Source: Candidatus Thiodiazotropha sp. LNASS1
GTDB lineage: Bacteria > Pseudomonadota > Gammaproteobacteria > Chromatiales > Chromatiaceae
DNA: 64,000 bases
Reading direction: 5' to 3'
Assembly (NCBI RefSeq): GCF_964212655.1
Contig: NZ_OZ156465.1
Location: forward strand, 3,658,001 to 3,722,000
Shown here: piece after piece, positions 27,568-36,428 of the stretch
Position numbering within the stretch: position 1 is the stretch's first letter
How the letters are laid out: the number at the start of each line of letters is the position of its first letter
Program-made: the position numbers and the translations under genes
The notes under the pieces: generated by a model
The model's database searches: none
What the model saw: only the letters and a program-made list of their open reading frames with translations
Told to the model about the DNA's origin: nothing

Positions 27568-28407
27568 ATGAACTACAAATTTATCTTAGCTGGCATTGCT
27601 TGTGCCTTGCTTTTCGCATCCAACAGCCAAGCGGCCGTTCGGGGGAGTGATCACGATCTTTCGGCTGGAGGGACGGCACAGGCAACCACATCCGCCACTA
27701 CCGAGGTATGTGTCTTCTGTCATACGCCTCACGGTTCCAATACGGCAGTCAGTGCGCCCCTGTGGAATAAAGCGAGCCCCGCAACGGCCTATACTCGCTA
27801 CTCTGATCTTGGAACGGCAACCCTCGATGGTTCAGAAGTTACTGTCGGATCAGTATCCCTGGCCTGTCTTTCGTGTCATGACGGGACGCAGGCAATGGAT
27901 GTTGTCGTCAACGCGCCCGGTTCAGGTGGCTGGGCAGCGGCAGGAACGGAGATTGATGCCGTTGCCATTTCAGCCATGACGAATACGGGTGGTGCTCCGA
28001 TTCCGATGTTGGGCACTGATCTACGGAACGACCATCCCATCAGTATCGCCTATGCAGGTGGTGGCTGTGGTGTAGGTGTCGATCCCTGTACACCGTCTAC
28101 CGGAGCAACCGCCGACCGTGATTTCAACGATGCCCAGCACGCTACCATCAATGGTAACAGCCAGTGGTGGATTGATGTGGCTTCTTACGACAGTACAGGC
28201 GACGGTATCCGTGATGCAACTGGGACCGCGGATACCCGCGAGAAATCCGACATGATTCTCTACACCCGTGACTTCACCGGTGTTGATGGGCCATCTGTGG
28301 AATGCGGAAGCTGCCACGATCCTCATGAGGAGACTGCTCGACCTGTAAGCTTCCTGCGAATTGCCAATACAAACAGCGATGTCTGCCTTGCCTGCCACAT
28401 TAAATGA
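27568..28407 (+). CDS. Tetrahaem c-type cytochrome (doubled-CXXCH type)
   Basis: About 279 residues with signal peptide (FILAGIACALLFASNSQA). Four CxxCH sites: CVFCHTPHG, CLSCHDGTQ, CGSCHDPHE and CLACHIK at the very C-terminus. The EVCVFCHTPHG block is shared with the 11-haem protein at 36425, so the two are related modules. A conserved NDHPISI motif also recurs in that protein. The start at ATG 27568 has GGAGG 4 bases upstream; an adjacent ATG at 27565 is too close. First gene of the sigma-54 operon, overlapping the next gene by 4 bases. Confidence 0.88.
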   Translation: MNYKFILAGIACALLFASNSQAAVRGSDHDLSAGGTAQATTSATTEVCVFCHTPHGSNTAVSAPLWNKASPATAYTRYSDLGTATLDGSEVTVGSVSLACLSCHDGTQAMDVVVNAPGSGGWAAAGTEIDAVAISAMTNTGGAPIPMLGTDLRNDHPISIAYAGGGCGVGVDPCTPSTGATADRDFNDAQHATINGNSQWWIDVASYDSTGDGIRDATGTADTREKSDMILYTRDFTGVDGPSVECGSCHDPHEETARPVSFLRIANTNSDVCLACHIK

Positions 28408-29561
28408 TTCTGCCTCCTGCGGCTATGTATATCCTCGATAACATCAGTTGGATAGGTATGGCAGTAGAGCGGTCCGCCAGACCAAAAGGCTGGCGGCTAT
28501 CGACACCCCGGCGTAATGGATCGACGGGGCAGTCTCCCCCGACGTTTCTGCCGCCGTTAATTCTGCTGCTCATGCTCATGATCTCACTCTCCACCGCTGA
28601 TGTACATTCAGCGGAAAATGAGACTGGAGAAAAGCAGGTATTCGCTACTGTTAATGGTGAATCGATTCCTATGTCAACCTACCGTGTGATTCTTCACATG
28701 GGTGCTCGGCAACGGTTTTACCATGGGCAACCACCTGAGGAGGAGCTAAAGGCCTATCGAAAGGAGGTGGGAGAACAACTGGTTGACGAGATAGTGCTTC
28801 ACCAGGAGGCGATGCGACGCGGCATCGTGCCCGATCCCAAGCGTGTGAAGCAGGAAGTCGACAAAAATGTCAAGCGTCTTGCAACGCAGACTGGCTGGGA
28901 GGAGGCAAAGAAAAAGATGGTGCCTCTTCTTCACCGGGGATTGCAGCGACACGACAGGATTAGGCAGCTCAAAGATCAATTTCGCAGTGAGGTAACGCAA
29001 CCCAGCGAAGCTGAGGTGCGTGTCTTTTACAATACCAATCTCGATAAATTCACTTCACCGCCGCAGTCGCGCATATCCATGATACTGCTGAAAGTGCCAC
29101 CTTGGGGCAGCGCCGATATTTGGAGCCAAAAGCGTGAAGAACTGACAGCGATAAAACATGAAATTATTAAGGGAATGGAATTTAGCGAGGCGGCGAAACG
29201 TTATTCAGATGACGGCTCTGCTCCCAATGGAGGGGATATGGGCTATCTGCATCAGGGAATGCTGGGGACACAGTCCGAAGAAGCGATTTCCAAACTGGAA
29301 ACCGGTGATATTTCGGACCCGATAACCTTATTGGAGGGGGTTGCCCTGTTCCATCTGATTGAACGAGCGGATGCACATATAAACCCGTTGGAAAAAGTCC
29401 GTCAGCGTGCCATTGAGTTGTTGATGAGAGAACGCCGGGAATCCGTTGTATCGGAAGAAGAGAGACGGTTACGCAACAGCGCCGATATTCACTACTCAGT
29501 CCCGGATTACTATGAACAGCGGCTGGAGTTGAGTGGCCGCGGCAAAAAGAAAAAATCTTGA
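28404..29561 (+). CDS. Parvulin-type peptidyl-prolyl isomerase (SurA/PpiC-like)
   Basis: 385 residues with an internal hydrophobic signal/anchor (PLILLLMLMISLS, about residues 50-65), a SurA-N-like helical region (about 75-200) and a parvulin domain (about 205-315) containing FSEAAKRYSDDGSAPNGGDMGYLHQG. Such periplasmic chaperones help fold outer-membrane barrels and are common in porin-cytochrome clusters; the next gene encodes such a barrel. ATG 28404 overlaps the upstream stop (ATGA), but a start at ATG 28458 would give a more usual signal peptide. Confidence 0.87.
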   Translation: MILPPAAMYILDNISWIGMAVERSARPKGWRLSTPRRNGSTGQSPPTFLPPLILLLMLMISLSTADVHSAENETGEKQVFATVNGESIPMSTYRVILHMGARQRFYHGQPPEEELKAYRKEVGEQLVDEIVLHQEAMRRGIVPDPKRVKQEVDKNVKRLATQTGWEEAKKKMVPLLHRGLQRHDRIRQLKDQFRSEVTQPSEAEVRVFYNTNLDKFTSPPQSRISMILLKVPPWGSADIWSQKREELTAIKHEIIKGMEFSEAAKRYSDDGSAPNGGDMGYLHQGMLGTQSEEAISKLETGDISDPITLLEGVALFHLIERADAHINPLEKVRQRAIELLMRERRESVVSEEERRLRNSADIHYSVPDYYEQRLELSGRGKKKKS

Positions 29562-29597
29562 TCGGGAACATCGTAAAACGATGGCCGAGTCCGGGTG

Positions 29598-31376
29598 ATG
29601 AACAAAGGTGGACTGTTGATCTTGTTTACTGGAACACTCATTACAACTACCGGAGGAGTATCTGGAACCGATTTTGATCGGTCGAGGGCCGTCTTTTCCG
29701 GCAGTCTGGGAATGCGATTCCGCGAGGTCATACCAGACTCAGGCGAAAAGTCCTTTCATCGAGCCTACACAGGGGAAGTGATCGGTAGAAATCAGATCTG
29801 GAAACCCTGGTTCGGGCATTGGAAGGGCAGACTCTCATCGAGCTGGGAAAGCAAGGAAAACGGTCGTGAGACGGAAAATGAAATCCTCTCAGGATCAGGC
29901 GAGATCAATCTGTTTCATTTAAGTAAGTTTCCGTTCTCCGCGTTTATCGATGTCAAGGATAGCCGGGTAGACGATAGCGACGCCTTGGAGCCCGGACGTG
30001 AGGAACGCCTGACACGTTACGGTTTGCGGCAATCGTTTACACCGGAATCGGGCGGCGTGAATTTCAACGTTAATCTGTTTCATGACGACCGCGAGGATCT
30101 GTTGACAGGCGATTCCGAGATGAGTACGCACGGTATTATGAGCGGTTTTCTTCACCGCGGGCCTCATCGCTTAAGCGCACTGGTATTGGCGAATGACAGG
30201 TCGCGCAGCCAAATCATGGACCGCCATAAGGATTGGCAGTCGGATTTCACCCACGCCTACAATCCGGGTGCGAAATTCAGCCTGATAACGAGTATCGGTG
30301 CAAGCGGTAGCGAGTCCGAGGATACCCTGGGGGAAAGCGAATCATCCCAGGAAAGATTGGCCACGAACATGTTGTGGAGAGCGGAAACACTGCCTGTTAC
30401 CGTGCGCGGCGATTTATTTTTCAAGTCGCTATCCAGTCAATCAGAAGCCCGGCGTGACAAGGAGGAAGACGAGACAAGGGGAAATCTTTCATTAACCTAC
30501 CTGCCTGATGACCATTGGCGTTTAAGGGGCAGTGTGGGTGGCCTGGTACGCACCGGCGATGTTGAAGAGAAGAGTTATGTCCAGTCATTCACGGCCGACT
30601 ATACCTCGCAATTGATTCCATGGGGTGAATTTACTTACGGCTACGGCGCAGGGATCGGACTTTCAAACGAAATAAACACCGACGACGAGGATGAATGGAT
30701 CGGACAGACGGAATTTTCCCATAATCTCAATCGTGCCTGGCAATATGACTGGTTCGGGCCAGTCGGCATGTCGATCACGTTTGGCCAGGACTTGAGTTAC
30801 GAAAGTTCATCGATAGATGAAGATCTGGGGACATTGGTCAATCGTATCTCATATAGCCTGAACTCAACCGGTGAAGAGAGTTCGACAAATCTCAATATCG
30901 TGTTTTATGACTCCCGTAATTCCGGGCGCAATGATTTTGCCACCCAGAACATAAGCATTAACGCCATCCATAATCAGCGGCTTTCTCGCTATTCCGACTA
31001 CGGAATCACATACAACGTCAATTTCACGAGACAGAGAGGGGATAACTCATCCGTGGTTGAGGACGACTTTTTTGCTGTAGATTCGAAACTTGAAATTGAA
31101 GATACCGAGTTCAGCAGTCTTGAGATCTTTTACCACAACAATCGCATGTTCAAGGTGCGAAATCTACGATTCGGCAGTCGCCTCAGGGCATCAAGCAGAT
31201 CACTCTTCCTGGATGATCTAGATTCGGAATCCGGTAATGAATATTTCTGGGAAAACCGACTCGATTACAACATCGGGAAACTGGATATCGACCTACGCAC
31301 AACTTGGGTTGAGCGACCAGCAGCGGATGATGCAGGCACCAAAACAATCACCTTAAACGTGCGACGGTATTTTTAA
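29598..31376 (+). CDS. Large outer-membrane beta-barrel protein (porin-cytochrome conduit candidate)
   Basis: 592 residues with a signal peptide (GLLILFTGTLITTTGGVSG), then a long run of alternating hydrophobic/polar strands separated by acidic turns (for example FTADYTSQL, FTYGYGAGIGLS, NYGITYNVNF-like segments) and a C-terminal aromatic residue in VRRYF, the BAM recognition end. I estimate at least 20 strands, as expected for a barrel able to sheathe a multihaem cytochrome. It has no clear MtrB family motif that I can see. Flanked by a PPIase and triheme cytochromes, it is the best candidate for the transmembrane part of the conduit. Confidence 0.78.
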   Translation: MNKGGLLILFTGTLITTTGGVSGTDFDRSRAVFSGSLGMRFREVIPDSGEKSFHRAYTGEVIGRNQIWKPWFGHWKGRLSSSWESKENGRETENEILSGSGEINLFHLSKFPFSAFIDVKDSRVDDSDALEPGREERLTRYGLRQSFTPESGGVNFNVNLFHDDREDLLTGDSEMSTHGIMSGFLHRGPHRLSALVLANDRSRSQIMDRHKDWQSDFTHAYNPGAKFSLITSIGASGSESEDTLGESESSQERLATNMLWRAETLPVTVRGDLFFKSLSSQSEARRDKEEDETRGNLSLTYLPDDHWRLRGSVGGLVRTGDVEEKSYVQSFTADYTSQLIPWGEFTYGYGAGIGLSNEINTDDEDEWIGQTEFSHNLNRAWQYDWFGPVGMSITFGQDLSYESSSIDEDLGTLVNRISYSLNSTGEESSTNLNIVFYDSRNSGRNDFATQNISINAIHNQRLSRYSDYGITYNVNFTRQRGDNSSVVEDDFFAVDSKLEIEDTEFSSLEIFYHNNRMFKVRNLRFGSRLRASSRSLFLDDLDSESGNEYFWENRLDYNIGKLDIDLRTTWVERPAADDAGTKTITLNVRRYF

Positions 31377-31420
31377 ATAATGGTCATGACGCCACAATTT
31401 GCAACGCGGAGGTTCTATTA

Positions 31421-31819
31421 ATGCGAAAAAGATATCAAATGGTATTGCCATCAATATCAATACTGTTGATTTTCGCATTTACCGTCAATGACGCAGGTGC
31501 GGAGTATGGGGATGTGGTGATCAATAACTATTCCGATGAAGCCGGTATGCGGCCAGTGGTGTTTCCCCATTGGTTTCATCGTATACGTTTCCGTTGCAAG
31601 GTATGTCATGCCGATCTTGGCTTCAAATTCCAAGCCGGTGGAAATGACATCACAATGCTCAAGATCATCGACGGCGAATATTGTGGTGCCTGCCATAACG
31701 GCGACATAGCCTGGTCAGTAGAAAACTGTAACGTCTGCCATTCCGCAACACCCGGCACCAAGACACAGGTACACGAAAGCACGCTGCAAAAATTGATTGC
31801 ACCGGCTGCCGCCAAGTAA
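31421..31819 (+). CDS. Triheme c7-type cytochrome A
   Basis: 132 residues with signal peptide ending DAGA. Three haem motifs CKVCH, CGACH and CNVCH fit the c(7)-type triheme ('nanowire') domain, with added His ligands in FPHWFHRIRF. It is closely similar to the protein at 34968 (shared PHWFHRIRFRCKVCH and NGxIAWSVENC). In such domains haems are bis-His and pack closely for rapid electron transfer. Likely periplasmic. Confidence 0.88.
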   Translation: MRKRYQMVLPSISILLIFAFTVNDAGAEYGDVVINNYSDEAGMRPVVFPHWFHRIRFRCKVCHADLGFKFQAGGNDITMLKIIDGEYCGACHNGDIAWSVENCNVCHSATPGTKTQVHESTLQKLIAPAAAK

Positions 31820-31832
31820 CGGAGTTCAAGCA

Positions 31833-32651
31833 ATGAAGAGCCGCCAAACGATATTTCTTCTTTACTTGGTTGTTTTTTTTGTTTCACCGGCATTTGGGGC
31901 GAATATTTCACCTGTCGGCAAAGCCAGGGTTGATGAAGTGGCTAAAGACCAAAAGGCAGTTGAGAGTCCTGGATCCGTCCCCGAAAAAAAGAAGGATAGA
32001 GATACGTCATCCAACGGTGAAAAGCATGGGACTGGTAAAAAAGAAGCCTCGCAGCAAAGCACTAACGCCAGTGATGGCAAAAAGGTGAGTGACAAAAAAC
32101 AGGACCCACCGAGAAAGCAAAATGATAAGCAGATCAAACCAGGCAAGAAGCTAGCCTATAACCGCAGTCCCAACAGCTTCAATCGACTGCTGAAACCTCC
32201 ATCCAAGAGAAACCCGTCGCCGGCCAAGGATGGAATTCATGATCCGGATAACGACGGCACTCATATCTTGCAGGCACCGAAGGATTCCTTCAGTCAGTTG
32301 ACCAAGTCCAATTCCGGAAATCGGGTGGATTGGGTCGCGGCCATCGAAAAAGGAGAAATTAACCCTCGTTTCGATCGGCTGGATCCTGAGAAGGTCCCCA
32401 TCATTCTTGACCTGAACATTGTTCGTGAAGTGAAGGGCAGCATGCCCGATGTTGTCTATCCACACAAACAGCATACAGAGTGGCTCGATTGCTCAAACTG
32501 TCATCCTGCCATCTTTGTTCCCATGAAGGGGGCTAACAATATCAGTATGGCTTCGATCCTGCTGGGTGAGAAATGCGGGGTCTGTCATGGCAAAGTCGCA
32601 TTTCCTGTATCGGAATGCAGGAAGTGCCACTCCAAGAACAAAACGGAGTAG
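31833..32651 (+). CDS. Triheme c7-type cytochrome B with long lysine-rich linker
   Basis: 272 residues. After a signal peptide (IFLLYLVVFFVSPAFGA) comes a very polar, Lys/Asp/Ser-rich region of about 100 residues, probably disordered, then a conserved block (GIHDPDNDG...) and a C-terminal triheme domain with CSNCH, CGVCH and CRKCH. The C-terminal half matches the protein at 34401 (HTEWLDCSNCH). The linker may span the periplasm or bind a partner. The start is ATG 31833 after a GGAG site; an upstream in-frame start would overlap the preceding gene. Confidence 0.85.
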   Translation: MKSRQTIFLLYLVVFFVSPAFGANISPVGKARVDEVAKDQKAVESPGSVPEKKKDRDTSSNGEKHGTGKKEASQQSTNASDGKKVSDKKQDPPRKQNDKQIKPGKKLAYNRSPNSFNRLLKPPSKRNPSPAKDGIHDPDNDGTHILQAPKDSFSQLTKSNSGNRVDWVAAIEKGEINPRFDRLDPEKVPIILDLNIVREVKGSMPDVVYPHKQHTEWLDCSNCHPAIFVPMKGANNISMASILLGEKCGVCHGKVAFPVSECRKCHSKNKTE

Positions 32652-32654
32652 CGA

Positions 32655-33497
32655 ATGCATTTCCGCTGCATGATGCTAAAGGCACAGATGATAACGATTC
32701 TATCAATACCTGGGTGTATACAAGCCGACTCGAATGCGACACAAGCCGGTATGGAACTTATCCAGCGAAAAGCGCAACTGGGGTACCAGATGTTGGAACA
32801 ACTTAGCGTAACCAATACAGAGCAACTCAGGGATAATCTGACTCAACTGGTAGCTTCATTGAATGAAAAGGATATAGAGTCACGACTTCACAGTATGGAT
32901 AAGCTTATTGCCGAGATAGCGGATTTGTATAGGCAGCGTCATGATCGTAAGGCGTTACAGAACCATCATGAAAAAAAACGCTTTCTACAAAGCCGTGAGG
33001 AGTTCAGGAGTCTATCTGAGAATCTGGAAAGCGCCTCGAAGGAAAAATTAGACGCCTCGATTGATCTGGCGACGATTAAACAGGCTTATCTTGATGAGCT
33101 CACGCATGCCGAGTCCCTGTCGGATGCCGGTGATTATAGACGTGCGATTACCGTCTTGAGCAAGGCAAAAAACACACTCATTCAGGCCATAATCCTGATC
33201 AACAAAAATCGCACTATCGAGTACAAACTCGATTTCGCCAATATTGCTGAAGAGTACGAATACGAGCTGCGACGCTATACGAGTCAAAAGATGTTAATTC
33301 AATTGGCAATCCGTGAGCAGCAACCTGGTCCCGGCAAAACGGCAAAAATAGATCAAACCCTGGCGATAGCCGATGCGCTTCACGAAGAGGCGCAATCCCA
33401 TGTGCAGTCTGAACAATACCGGGAGGCATTGAACAGCCAGGAGATGGCCGTCGGCAAACTCAATTCAGTACTGCGATTGATGGGCTATTTCTTTTAA
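32655..33497 (+). CDS. Exported helical protein of unknown function (paralog 1)
   Basis: 280 residues, no family recognised. The hydrophobic N-terminus (MITILSIPGCIQA) could be a signal peptide, possibly a lipoprotein signal at PGC. The rest is strongly alpha-helical with coiled-coil stretches (RQRHDRKALQNHHEKKRFLQ) and repeated helix pairs of the form A..L..AG.Y..A...L..A. It shares the block FANIAEEYEYELRR with the next protein (FASNEEEYAYELDR), so the two are diverged tandem paralogs. Both lie between two pairs of triheme cytochromes and may scaffold them. Confidence 0.7.
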   Translation: MHFRCMMLKAQMITILSIPGCIQADSNATQAGMELIQRKAQLGYQMLEQLSVTNTEQLRDNLTQLVASLNEKDIESRLHSMDKLIAEIADLYRQRHDRKALQNHHEKKRFLQSREEFRSLSENLESASKEKLDASIDLATIKQAYLDELTHAESLSDAGDYRRAITVLSKAKNTLIQAIILINKNRTIEYKLDFANIAEEYEYELRRYTSQKMLIQLAIREQQPGPGKTAKIDQTLAIADALHEEAQSHVQSEQYREALNSQEMAVGKLNSVLRLMGYFF

Positions 33498-33514
33498 CTC
33501 AAGAGGATAATGTC

Positions 33515-34396
33515 ATGCAGTGCCTCAGACTTAAACCACTTCTCCTGATTCTGCTTGTGCAGTTGTTAACAACATCGCTCGTCTACGCAGAGGAGAACAA
33601 GAAACCGAGATTTTCCCTCGACCGGGAGGCAGTGCAGAGCCGGCTCAACAATGTCGACAGATTGATCAACACCTCATCCGGTGCGCGCCGTGTATCCGAA
33701 GGCAGTGAGCAGGCGAAAGCTTTACGCGGGCAGGCAGCCAATCATTTCCAAAAGGCGCAACTCTATTACCGGTCAGACAACATGGAACTCGCCAATGAAG
33801 AGCTACAACAGGCGACTCTCATCATGTTTCAGGCAATCAGGTTGGTGGGTACCGGCGAGGTAGGCGAGAACAAGCTTAAAAACGATTATCAGAAGAAGCG
33901 AAGCAGTCTGCAAGCGTTGCTCGAGGCACTACAAAGAGTCGCTGTCGAAAAACAGACCCCAAGTCCGGAAACGGGCAAGATTATCGAGCAGGCCGAGGCT
34001 GCTGACCGTCTCGCCGCGGCAGGCAAAATAAAAGAGGCACAAATCCAGTTGGATATTGCCTACGAAACTGTCAAGCAGGAAGTTGAAAAACTGCGCTCCG
34101 GCGATACTTTGATACGCTCACTCGTGTTCGCCAGCAATGAGGAGGAGTATGCCTACGAACTCGATCGCAACGAAACCCACTTTATGTTGGTCAAGCTGCT
34201 GCTCGAAGATCGTGATATCAATGCGGGTACTCAGTCGGCTGTGGATGAATATCTCGCAGAGGCACGACGGCTGCGTAAATTGGCGGATAAGGCATCCGAG
34301 GACGGAGATTTTGAGGAGGGCATAAAAAAACTGGAGGATTCCACAAAACAGATCGTACGTGCCATCAGGCGTGCGGGTGTCTATATACCTGGATAG
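33515..34396 (+). CDS. Exported helical protein of unknown function (paralog 2)
   Basis: 293 residues with a clear signal peptide (LLLILLVQLLTTSLVYA). All-helical with TPR-like helix pairs, such as NHFQKAQLYYRSDNMELANEELQQA and AEARRLRKLADKASEDGDFEEGIKKLEDS (each read as two helices). Shares the EEEYxYEL block and C-terminal AIRRAGVY motif with the preceding protein (LRLMGYF). No haem motif. The function is unknown; the position suggests a periplasmic partner of the c7 cytochromes. Confidence 0.72.
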   Translation: MQCLRLKPLLLILLVQLLTTSLVYAEENKKPRFSLDREAVQSRLNNVDRLINTSSGARRVSEGSEQAKALRGQAANHFQKAQLYYRSDNMELANEELQQATLIMFQAIRLVGTGEVGENKLKNDYQKKRSSLQALLEALQRVAVEKQTPSPETGKIIEQAEAADRLAAAGKIKEAQIQLDIAYETVKQEVEKLRSGDTLIRSLVFASNEEEYAYELDRNETHFMLVKLLLEDRDINAGTQSAVDEYLAEARRLRKLADKASEDGDFEEGIKKLEDSTKQIVRAIRRAGVYIPG

Positions 34397-34400
34397 GGCA

Positions 34401-34961
34401 TTGATCTTTACATCCAGACAACTGAGCAACCACAGAGCCGCTGCTGCTTGGCTGCTATTTTCTCTGTTCTGTCACTCCGCACACTGTGATGCGCCTGCAT
34501 GGAAGTCCATCACCGAAGACGGTATTCACGATCCCGGCAATCCGGCACTCTCGCTGCTGCAAGAGCCCGCCGAAGCACTCTCTCTACTGCCAACCGACAG
34601 CGCCGGAAATCAGGTTCGTTGGGTCAGGGCGCTACAGGAGGGTTATATAGAACCACGGACCAACATCTACCCTGATACCAAGATCGAAGTCCTCGATCTC
34701 GATATCATCATGCCACGCACCGGTTCTGCCAAGTATGTTCGTTTCCCCCATCGGGCCCATACCGAGTGGCTCGATTGCAGCAACTGTCACGATGCCATCT
34801 TCAAGGCTAAGGCGGGTGCCACCCCGGTGACAATGCTGCAGATCCTCTCCGGAGAGTATTGCGGCAGATGTCACGGTGCGGTGGCCTTTCCGCTGACGGA
34901 GTGCGATCGCTGTCATAGCGTCAGTACCGCAATCCCTCCCGGTGTACTCAAGGGGCAATGA
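34401..34961 (+). CDS. Triheme c7-type cytochrome B'
   Basis: About 186 residues. Haem motifs CSNCH, CGRCH and CDRCH. It resembles the C-terminal half of the cytochrome at 31833 (GIHDPGNPA, FPHRAHTEWLDCSNCH) but lacks that protein's Lys-rich linker. The start is uncertain: TTG 34401 after GGATAGGG gives a plausible signal peptide (AAAAWLLFSLFCHSAHCDA), while a GTG at 34359 overlaps the preceding gene. No ATG is available in frame. Confidence 0.8.
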   Translation: MIFTSRQLSNHRAAAAWLLFSLFCHSAHCDAPAWKSITEDGIHDPGNPALSLLQEPAEALSLLPTDSAGNQVRWVRALQEGYIEPRTNIYPDTKIEVLDLDIIMPRTGSAKYVRFPHRAHTEWLDCSNCHDAIFKAKAGATPVTMLQILSGEYCGRCHGAVAFPLTECDRCHSVSTAIPPGVLKGQ

Positions 34962-34967
34962 ATAACC

Positions 34968-35348
34968 ATGGTGCTGACGGTAAGACATCGATTGTGGCTA
35001 CTCTTCACAGCCCTGACGGTGACGACGATGGCCGGTGCGGAATACGCTGACGTCATCCTGAATCGTTATGCCGAGCAGGAGGGTATGCGTCCCGTCATAT
35101 TCCCGCACTGGTTTCACAGGATTCGCTTTCGCTGCAAGGTTTGCCATAACGAGTTGGGTTTTGAGATGCGCGTGGGATCGAACGACGTCACCATGACCGA
35201 CATTATCGACGGCCGCTTCTGTGGCATGTGCCACAATGGTGAGATCGCATGGTCGGTGGAAAACTGCGATCTCTGTCATTCGGGGAAGCCCGGGTTGAAG
35301 AGTGGCATATTCGGAGGACATCAGACGGGAGGGCCTGGCCGCTGGTAG
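34968..35348 (+). CDS. Triheme c7-type cytochrome A'
   Basis: 126 residues with signal peptide (LWLLFTALTVTTMAGA). Haem motifs CKVCH, CGMCH and CDLCH with His-rich FPHWFHRIRF before the first site. It is the paralog of the protein at 31421, with high similarity through the haem domain and divergence in the C-terminal tail. Starts 6 bases after the preceding stop. Confidence 0.88.
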   Translation: MVLTVRHRLWLLFTALTVTTMAGAEYADVILNRYAEQEGMRPVIFPHWFHRIRFRCKVCHNELGFEMRVGSNDVTMTDIIDGRFCGMCHNGEIAWSVENCDLCHSGKPGLKSGIFGGHQTGGPGRW

Positions 35349-35360
35349 CCTTGATAAGCC

Positions 35361-36428
35361 ATGAAGCATCTATTCCTCATCATTTCGTTTTGCTTGATTC
35401 AGGCCTGCGCAGAAACACCGAAGTTGCTCTACCTGAATCTTTCAAACGGTGATGCCGCCGGCAAGCTGGAAGTCTGGCCGAAGAGTGGCGAGGTCCCCCG
35501 CTATGCCTATGCGGGAGAGCTGACCGGGCAGAATAATTTCCGCACTTCACCGGATCATCAACCCAGCCGAACCCTTAAATTTCTCTCCTGGATCGTCGGC
35601 CTGGATCCGGCCCGTGCCGAGCAGCCTGTCATCCTACAGCGGCCTCAGGGCGGGAATGTCGACAAACAGGGAAGGATCTATGTCAGTGATGTCAGCCGGC
35701 AGGCTGTATTTGTCTTTGATCCGGTCGAGGGCGAGCTGCATGTCTGGGAATGGGCCGAAAAGTCGAAGCGCTTTCTATCCCCGGTCGGCCTGGCGATTCG
35801 CGAGGATGGCGAAGTTCTAGTGGCAGACTCCGAACTCGGGCGCGTTGTCCGCCTGTCACCTGATGGAAAACCGATGGGTGTTTTTGGTGATGGCGACCTG
35901 CAGCGTCCGACAGGTGTGGCTTTGGACCATGCAAGCGGATGGGTCTATGTTGCCGATACCCGCGCCAACGATATCAAAATCTATGACTCCCAGGGAAATC
36001 TTATCGGGAAGTTCGGCAATGCCGGCGATGAGGCGGGGCAACTCAATTCCCCAACCTATATCACTGTATCCGACGGGCGTGTCTATGTTACCGATACCCT
36101 GAATGCGCGGATTCAAGTCTTCGATACCCAGGGGCGCTGGTTACAGCTGATCGGTGAGCGTGGCCACTATATCGGCAACCTCAATCGTCCCAAGGGTATC
36201 GCGGTGAGTCGCGAGGGTCTGCTCTATGTGGCCGAATCCTACTACGACTACCTGCTAGTCTTTGATAGCAATGGTGAGTTTCTGATGCCGATCGGTGGTC
36301 CCGGAAGTCAACCCGGTGAGTTCATGTTGCCGGCCGGTGTCTGGCTTGATGAACATGGCCGGGTCTATGTATCCGATATGCTCAACGGCAGGATCTCCAT
36401 CTTCCAGTTCCTGGGAGCGGACACATGA
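35361..36428 (+). CDS. NHL-repeat beta-propeller lipoprotein (second copy)
   Basis: 355 residues. Lipobox CLIQAC near residue 16, then six NHL blades: GGNVDKQGRIYVSD, SPVGLAIREDGEVLVAD, PTGVALDHASGWVYVAD, SPTYITVSDGRVYVTD, RPKGIAVSREGLLYVAES and LPAGVWLDEHGRVYVSD. Same architecture as the lipoprotein at 24026. Probably outer-membrane anchored, interacting with the large cytochrome encoded next; the stop overlaps that gene's ATG (ATGA). Confidence 0.87.
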   Translation: MKHLFLIISFCLIQACAETPKLLYLNLSNGDAAGKLEVWPKSGEVPRYAYAGELTGQNNFRTSPDHQPSRTLKFLSWIVGLDPARAEQPVILQRPQGGNVDKQGRIYVSDVSRQAVFVFDPVEGELHVWEWAEKSKRFLSPVGLAIREDGEVLVADSELGRVVRLSPDGKPMGVFGDGDLQRPTGVALDHASGWVYVADTRANDIKIYDSQGNLIGKFGNAGDEAGQLNSPTYITVSDGRVYVTDTLNARIQVFDTQGRWLQLIGERGHYIGNLNRPKGIAVSREGLLYVAESYYDYLLVFDSNGEFLMPIGGPGSQPGEFMLPAGVWLDEHGRVYVSDMLNGRISIFQFLGADT

